Shown here: positions 59,772 through 64,000 of the stretch, piece after piece
Numbering within the stretch: the first letter of the stretch is position 1
Layout: every line of letters begins with the position of its first letter
Assembly (NCBI RefSeq): GCF_002968835.1
Contig: NZ_PKQK01000004.1
Coordinates: forward strand, 1-64,000
DNA: 64,000 nt
Reading direction: 5' to 3'
DNA from: Paenibacillus sp. PCH8
Lineage (GTDB): Bacteria; Bacillota; Bacilli; Paenibacillales; Paenibacillaceae
Made by a program: the position numbers and the translations under genes
Notes under the pieces: model-generated
Seen by the model: the letters and a program-made list of their open reading frames with translations, nothing else
What the model was told of the DNA's origin: nothing
Databases searched by the model: none

Positions 59772-60464
59772 TTGTTGAATATTACGTACCATGGACACTC
59801 CAGTGTACAGTTGAGCACAGAAGACAAGTCTCTGATCATTGATCCTTTCCTGCGTGGCAATGAACTTGCTGTCACCAAACCGGAAGACATCAAGACCGAT
59901 GTCGTGTTGCTGACACATGCGCATATGGATCACATTCTGGATGCTGAGCCGATTGCCAAGGCGAATGATGCCAAAGTCGTGGCTATTGTGGAACTGGCTA
60001 CATATATGTCCTGGAAAGGTCTGAATACGCTCGGTATGAACATGGGCGGAACGGTAGATCTTGATTTTGCTCAAGCCAAAATGATTCAGGCATTCCATAC
60101 ATCCGGGATTGTGCTGGAAGAAGAACAACGGATTATGTATGCAGGGGTGCCAGCAGGATATATCATCACGATGGGTGGCAAAACCATTTTGCATGCCGGA
60201 GACACCAGTCTCTTCGGGGATATGAAAATGATCGGTGATCGTCATGATATCGATGTAGCGTTCCTGCCGATCGGGGGACATTTCACGATGGGACCTGAAG
60301 ATGCACTGCAAGCCGCGGAATGGTTTAATGCAAAACTGACCATTCCGGTACACTATAATACATTCCCGGTCATTCGTCAGAATGCGGAACACTTCGTGCA
60401 GCAACTAGCTGCAAAAGGTCTGGAAGGCCGAGTACTGGCCCCAGGACAATCGATTACCTTGTGA
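59772..60464 (+). CDS. Metal-dependent hydrolase, UPF0173 (metallo-beta-lactamase fold)
   Basis: 230 residues. The fold's metal motif is THAHMDHI near 55, with LIIDPFLRGNEL before it, FHTSG near 105, LHAGDTSLFGDM and the C-terminal HYNTFP. This is the UPF0173/YtkL family of cytoplasmic hydrolases with unknown substrate. Start TTG 59772, eight bases after AGGAGG (TTG 59775 next). Stands alone between the alpha-glucosidase and the trehalose operon, closed by a perfect hairpin. Confidence 0.92.
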   Translation: MLNITYHGHSSVQLSTEDKSLIIDPFLRGNELAVTKPEDIKTDVVLLTHAHMDHILDAEPIAKANDAKVVAIVELATYMSWKGLNTLGMNMGGTVDLDFAQAKMIQAFHTSGIVLEEEQRIMYAGVPAGYIITMGGKTILHAGDTSLFGDMKMIGDRHDIDVAFLPIGGHFTMGPEDALQAAEWFNAKLTIPVHYNTFPVIRQNAEHFVQQLAAKGLEGRVLAPGQSITL

Positions 60465-60509
60465 TGGACAAGTAACCCCGGTTCAACCATAAATTGATTT
60501 ATTAATAAA

Positions 60510-60555
60510 GACGAATATCACGTCAAGATAATTGACGTGATATTCGTCCTTTTTC
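60510..60555 (+). terminator. Rho-independent terminator with perfect 17-bp stem
   Basis: GACGAATATCACGTCAA (60510-60526) pairs exactly with TTGACGTGATATTCGTC (60532-60548), then CTTTTT. Confidence 0.9.
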
Positions 60556-60714
60556 GGTTTCGGGTGCGAATTTCCACGGGAAACCATCGGTTATATCGTT
60601 TTACAAATACAGATATCATGGAGTTCACGAACTCAAGTTCCAAAATAAATGTTACAGAGGAAACATTTATGGGGAATGTGTAGAAGAGGTAAAGAATAAC
60701 ATAGTATAGTTTCA

Positions 60715-60743
60715 ACTTGTATATACATGTTTATTTATATAAT
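60715..60743 (+). promoter_or_regulatory. TreR operator and promoter of the trehalose operon
   Basis: ACTTGTATATACATGT (60715-60730) is a palindrome containing the TTGTATATACAA-type core bound by TreR (GntR family) in Bacillus. It overlaps the -35 region of a TATAAT -10 box (60738-60743), a position suited to repression. treR itself would be expected after treP, beyond the window. The stretch 60556-60714 shows no gene. Confidence 0.65.
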
Positions 60744-60804
60744 ATAGATATGAAGTTAGCGAGAGCATGACATGAGAGCATTACAATGTATTGGAGGCGT
60801 TAAC

Positions 60805-62526
60805 ATGAGTTCGAAGAACACAACTCCGTCATCGTGGTGGAAGACATCAACGGTGTATCAGGTATATCCTAAGAGCTTCAACGATACAACCGGATCGGGT
60901 ACCGGAGATATTCGTGGTTTAACCGAGAAGTTGGATTATTTGCAGTATCTGGGAATCGATATTGTGTGGTTGCAGCCAGTGTACGTATCTCCGCAACATG
61001 ATAACGGGTACGACGTAGCGGACTATTATCGGATTAATCCGGATTACGGGACGATGGAAGATTTTGACGAACTGCTGAAAGGTCTCAAGGCTCGGGATAT
61101 GAAACTGATGATTGATATCGTGGTGAATCACTCCTCGACAGATCATGCGTGGTTCCAGCAATCCCGTTCGTCGAAGGATAATCCATACCGGGATTATTAT
61201 ATTTGGAAAGATCCTGCACCGGATGGTGGTGTGCCAAACAACTGGCAATCCAAGTTCGGTGGACCTGCCTGGCAGTATGATGAACAGACGGGACAATATT
61301 TCCTTACGTTATTCGATAAAACGCAGGCGGATCTGAATTGGGAGAATGAGCAAGTACGCAAAGCTGTGCGGGACATGATCAAGTTCTGGGCGGAAAAAGG
61401 TGTAGACGGTTTCCGGTTAGACGTTATCAACCTGATCTCCAAGGATCAGCACTTCCCTGATGATGACGGTAGCGTGTCACCTGGCGATGGCCGTAAGTAC
61501 TACACGGATGGACCACGTGTACACGAATATATTACTGAAATGTATGAAGAGGTGTTTGGACCTCACAATATGGTAACGGTCGGGGAGATGTCGTCTACGA
61601 CGCTGGAACATTGCATTCGGTATTCGAATCCGGATTTCCGGGAATTTTCAATGACATTCAACTTTCATCACTTGAAAGTGGATTATCCGAATGGACAGAA
61701 GTGGGAACTGATGCCATATGATTTTGAAGCGATGAAGCAACTCTTCAGCGAGTGGCAGACAGGTATGCAAGCCGGTGGAGGGTGGAACGCACTGTTCCTT
61801 AATAACCATGATCAGCCGCGGGCGTTGTCCCGTTTCGCCGATGACGGTGATTATCGAGCCGAGAGTGCCAAGATGCTTGCAACGACCATCCATGGGATGC
61901 AAGGCACACCATATGTCTACCAGGGTGAAGAGATCGGCATGCCGAATCCGGTCTGGAATGATGTCAGTGAATTCCGCGATATCGAATCAACGAATATGTA
62001 CCGCTTGCTTCAGGAAGAACGAGGAAAATCCGCTGAAGAAGCATTCCGAATCGTGAAGGAGCGTTCCCGGGACAACTCCCGGACACCGATGCAGTGGGAT
62101 GGTAGTGAGAATGCCGGATTCACGACCGGAACCCCTTGGATTAAAGTGGATGAAAGATATCCTTCCATTCATGTGGAGCAGCAGCTGGCTGATCCGGGTT
62201 CGATCTACTATCACTACCGCAAACTGATTGCCCTGCGCAAACAACTTACTGTGCTGACTGACGGTCTGTATGAACGTTTGGACGATGCACATCAGGATGT
62301 GTTTGCATACGCGCGTACCAATGGAAGCGAAACCTTGATTGTTGTATCAAATTTCAGTAAGCGGGATGTTTCGTTCTCGCTGCCGGAAGCGGTATGGAAC
62401 GATCATATTGAAGGGAAATCACCAGAATTACTGATTGGAAACACGGAGGCAGCGCCTGCTCTGGCGCAGGAAATCTCCCTTAGCCCGTATGCATCCTATA
62501 TGTGGCTTGTGCCCCAAGAGGATTAA
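60805..62526 (+). CDS. treA: Trehalose-6-phosphate hydrolase (phospho-alpha-(1,1)-glucosidase)
   Basis: 573 residues from ATG 60805 (TTGGAGG upstream); GTG/ATG codons from 60772 precede the site. GH13: MIDIVVNHSSTDHAWF, GFRLDVINLISKDQHFPDDDG (the KDQ and long loop are typical of TreC/TreA), TVGEMSSTT, FLNNHDQPRALSRF. Cleaves trehalose 6-phosphate, delivered by the PTS, to glucose and glucose 6-phosphate. Directly followed by the trehalose PTS permease gene, hence the name; gene order treA-treP is the reverse of B. subtilis treP-treA-treR. Controlled by the TreR-like operator upstream. Confidence 0.93.
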   Translation: MSSKNTTPSSWWKTSTVYQVYPKSFNDTTGSGTGDIRGLTEKLDYLQYLGIDIVWLQPVYVSPQHDNGYDVADYYRINPDYGTMEDFDELLKGLKARDMKLMIDIVVNHSSTDHAWFQQSRSSKDNPYRDYYIWKDPAPDGGVPNNWQSKFGGPAWQYDEQTGQYFLTLFDKTQADLNWENEQVRKAVRDMIKFWAEKGVDGFRLDVINLISKDQHFPDDDGSVSPGDGRKYYTDGPRVHEYITEMYEEVFGPHNMVTVGEMSSTTLEHCIRYSNPDFREFSMTFNFHHLKVDYPNGQKWELMPYDFEAMKQLFSEWQTGMQAGGGWNALFLNNHDQPRALSRFADDGDYRAESAKMLATTIHGMQGTPYVYQGEEIGMPNPVWNDVSEFRDIESTNMYRLLQEERGKSAEEAFRIVKERSRDNSRTPMQWDGSENAGFTTGTPWIKVDERYPSIHVEQQLADPGSIYYHYRKLIALRKQLTVLTDGLYERLDDAHQDVFAYARTNGSETLIVVSNFSKRDVSFSLPEAVWNDHIEGKSPELLIGNTEAAPALAQEISLSPYASYMWLVPQED

Positions 62527-62554
62527 TCATATTTTATAAATAGGAAGTGACAAT

Positions 62555-64000
62555 ATGGCCATTGATAAAAAGCAGGTTGAGGAGATCGTCCAGGCCGTCG
62601 GCGGCAAGGAGAATATTGAGGCGGCAACGCACTGTGTTACACGACTTCGGTTTGCTCTGTACGATGAGAGTAAAGTGGATGCCGAGAGTCTGGATCAGAA
62701 TGATCTGGTGAAAGGACAATTCTCCTCTCAAGGACAATTTCAGGTGGTTATTGGACCGGGTCTGGTGGATAAAGTCTATGATGAGATGATTCAGATCACA
62801 GGGGGCGATCGTTCCTCCAAAGATGATGTGAAGGCGGTTGCGGGTAAAAAACAAAATCCAATTCAACGTGCAATTAAGACACTCTCGGATATTTTCATTC
62901 CGATTCTGCCAGCGATTATCACAGCAGGTCTCTTGCTCGGAATTAACAATATTTTGACAGGGCCAGGCATCTTCTTTGATGGAAAATCACTGGTGGATGT
63001 CTATCCGGCCTGGAAGGATCTCGCTTCCATTATTAATACGATCGCGAGTACAGCCTTTACGTTCCTGCCGGCTCTAATTGGTTGGGCTGCTGTTAAACGA
63101 TTCGGTGGCAGTCCGCTACTCGGGATTGTACTCGGTCTCATTCTGGTACATCCCGATCTGTTGAGTGCTTATGGTTACGCAGATGCAGTGAATAATGGAA
63201 CTGTACCAACGTGGAACCTGTTCGGCTGGGAGATTGAGAAGATCGGTTATCAAGGGCAGGTTCTGCCGGTATTGGTATCTGCCTACCTGCTTGCGAAGAT
63301 GGAGATTTTCCTGAATAGAAGGGTACATGATTCGATTAAATTGCTGGTGGTTGCACCCGTTACGTTGCTGGTTACCGGCTTCTTGGCATTCACGATCATT
63401 GGTCCGGTTACCTTCGGTATCGCGAATGCAATTACTTCTGGCTTGATCTATGTCTACGATTCATACGCGGCCCTGGGTGGCCTGATCTACGGTGGTCTGT
63501 ATGCTTTGCTGGTTATCACCGGTATGCACCACACTTTCCTTGCGGTAGACGTGCAGCTAATTGGTAGTCAGGGTGGTACATTCCTGTGGCCGATGCTGGC
63601 ATTGTCCAATATCGCACAGGGTTCAGCGGCACTTGCCATGATGCTTGTCCTGCGTGAGAAGAAAATGAGAGGACTTGCAGCAACGTCATCGGTTTCGGCC
63701 TTCTTAGGGGTTACCGAGCCGGCCATCTTCGGAGTGAATATCCGTTACCGATATCCATTTATCTTCGGTATGATCGGTTCCGCTATCGGTGGTGTGCTGC
63801 TGACGATGAATAATGTTCAGGCCACCTCGATCGGTGTAGGCGGTATTCCTGGATTCCTGTCGATTTTCCCTAACAAATGGGGTGTCTTCTTCATCGGCAT
63901 GGCAATTGTATTGGTTGTACCGTTTGTACTGACTGTCATTTTTGGCAGAGCGAAACTGAGAAAAGAAGATCGTAGTGAAAGCGATGGTCCTGCTGCTGAG
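62555..64000 (+). CDS. treP: PTS trehalose-specific EIIBC permease (partial, cut by window end)
   Basis: 482 codons are visible, of about 475-490 expected for the EIIBC form, so it is nearly complete. EIIB domain first (1-~85) with the phosphocysteine C27 in THCVTRLRF and GQFQVVIGPGLVDKVYDE; then the EIIC glucose-superfamily membrane domain with PILPAIITAGLLLGINN, GGSPLLGIVLGLILVHPDLL, GMHHTFLAVDVQL (substrate His region) and VTEPAIFGVNIRYRYPF. Brings trehalose in as trehalose 6-phosphate. GGAAGTGA serves ATG 62555, 28 bases after treA. No EIIA domain is seen in the visible part, so a glucose-type EIIA elsewhere must serve it. Confidence 0.93.
   Translation, partial: MAIDKKQVEEIVQAVGGKENIEAATHCVTRLRFALYDESKVDAESLDQNDLVKGQFSSQGQFQVVIGPGLVDKVYDEMIQITGGDRSSKDDVKAVAGKKQNPIQRAIKTLSDIFIPILPAIITAGLLLGINNILTGPGIFFDGKSLVDVYPAWKDLASIINTIASTAFTFLPALIGWAAVKRFGGSPLLGIVLGLILVHPDLLSAYGYADAVNNGTVPTWNLFGWEIEKIGYQGQVLPVLVSAYLLAKMEIFLNRRVHDSIKLLVVAPVTLLVTGFLAFTIIGPVTFGIANAITSGLIYVYDSYAALGGLIYGGLYALLVITGMHHTFLAVDVQLIGSQGGTFLWPMLALSNIAQGSAALAMMLVLREKKMRGLAATSSVSAFLGVTEPAIFGVNIRYRYPFIFGMIGSAIGGVLLTMNNVQATSIGVGGIPGFLSIFPNKWGVFFIGMAIVLVVPFVLTVIFGRAKLRKEDRSESDGPAAE

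Noticed and set aside
59637..60404. 255-codon minus-strand frame opposite the UPF0173 hydrolase
   Set aside because: Antisense shadow; the plus strand has metal-binding motifs, AGGAGG and a terminator.

Overview
The window looks like a chromosomal segment of a spore-forming, low-to-moderate-GC Gram-positive of the Paenibacillus type. The basis is strong AGGAGG-type ribosome binding sites, frequent TTG/GTG starts, closest resemblance to Bacillus-type genes (hxlAB/hxlR, lutABC, tgl, ppaC, ltaS-like, CYP102, treP/treA), many small metabolic operons each closed by its own hairpin terminator, and no photosynthetic or outer-membrane functions. No rRNA, tRNA, CRISPR array, complete insertion sequence or prophage was seen.

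Layout. 1-5.4 kb: an AT-rich two-gene island encoding a large Mrr-like nuclease/STAND-type NTPase and a second PD-(D/E)xK nuclease; it differs in base composition from everything to its right and is the best candidate for an undescribed conflict (anti-phage) system. 5.8-7.7 kb: formaldehyde fixation (hxlA, hxlB) and its regulator hxlR. 7.9-10.4 kb: oligoendopeptidase F and a DUF2500 membrane protein. 10.5-12.8 kb: rhamnulokinase and a DeoR regulator. 13.1-16.1 kb: lutABC (L-lactate to pyruvate). 16.2-20.3 kb: glutathione peroxidase and a CYP102 P450-reductase fusion. 20.4-24.4 kb: two unknown small genes, a divergent Gfo/Idh oxidoreductase / AraC regulator pair, and a RidA protein. 24.7-27.9 kb: a large methyltransferase followed by a frameshifted histidine phosphatase and a small gene split by a stop codon. 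28.0-30.9 kb: a Fur-box-controlled siderophore-binding lipoprotein and a Btr-like AraC regulator carrying the same kind of binding domain. 31-35 kb: secreted small proteins and a broken, domain-deleted pyruvate phosphate dikinase paralogue. 35-39.5 kb: LTA-synthase-type sulfatase, luciferase-like oxidoreductase, metallophosphoesterase, ferredoxin-like protein. 39.6-41.5 kb: Mn-dependent pyrophosphatase and a divergent IF-3 paralogue. 41.6-47 kb: frameshifted transglutaminase tgl, a PAS hybrid histidine kinase, a KhtT N-domain protein and a DUF3153 lipoprotein. 47-50.5 kb: a second M3 oligopeptidase and an Fe-dependent alcohol dehydrogenase. 51.3-64 kb: a storage and alpha-glucan/trehalose region: glgC-glgD-glgP, a VanZ protein, a GH13 alpha-glucosidase, a metal-dependent hydrolase, then treA and treP (cut by the window end).

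Two patterns cross gene boundaries. First, three copies (plus a relic and one nested older copy) of a 190-230 bp imperfect palindrome with about 28 bp terminal inverted repeats lie in gaps just 5' of lutA, ppaC and glgP; they look like a MITE or a transcribed hairpin family. Second, several genes carry single-base frameshifts that are each repaired by adding one G (or C), mostly in runs of G, which points either to recent gene decay or to systematic homopolymer undercalling in this assembly.
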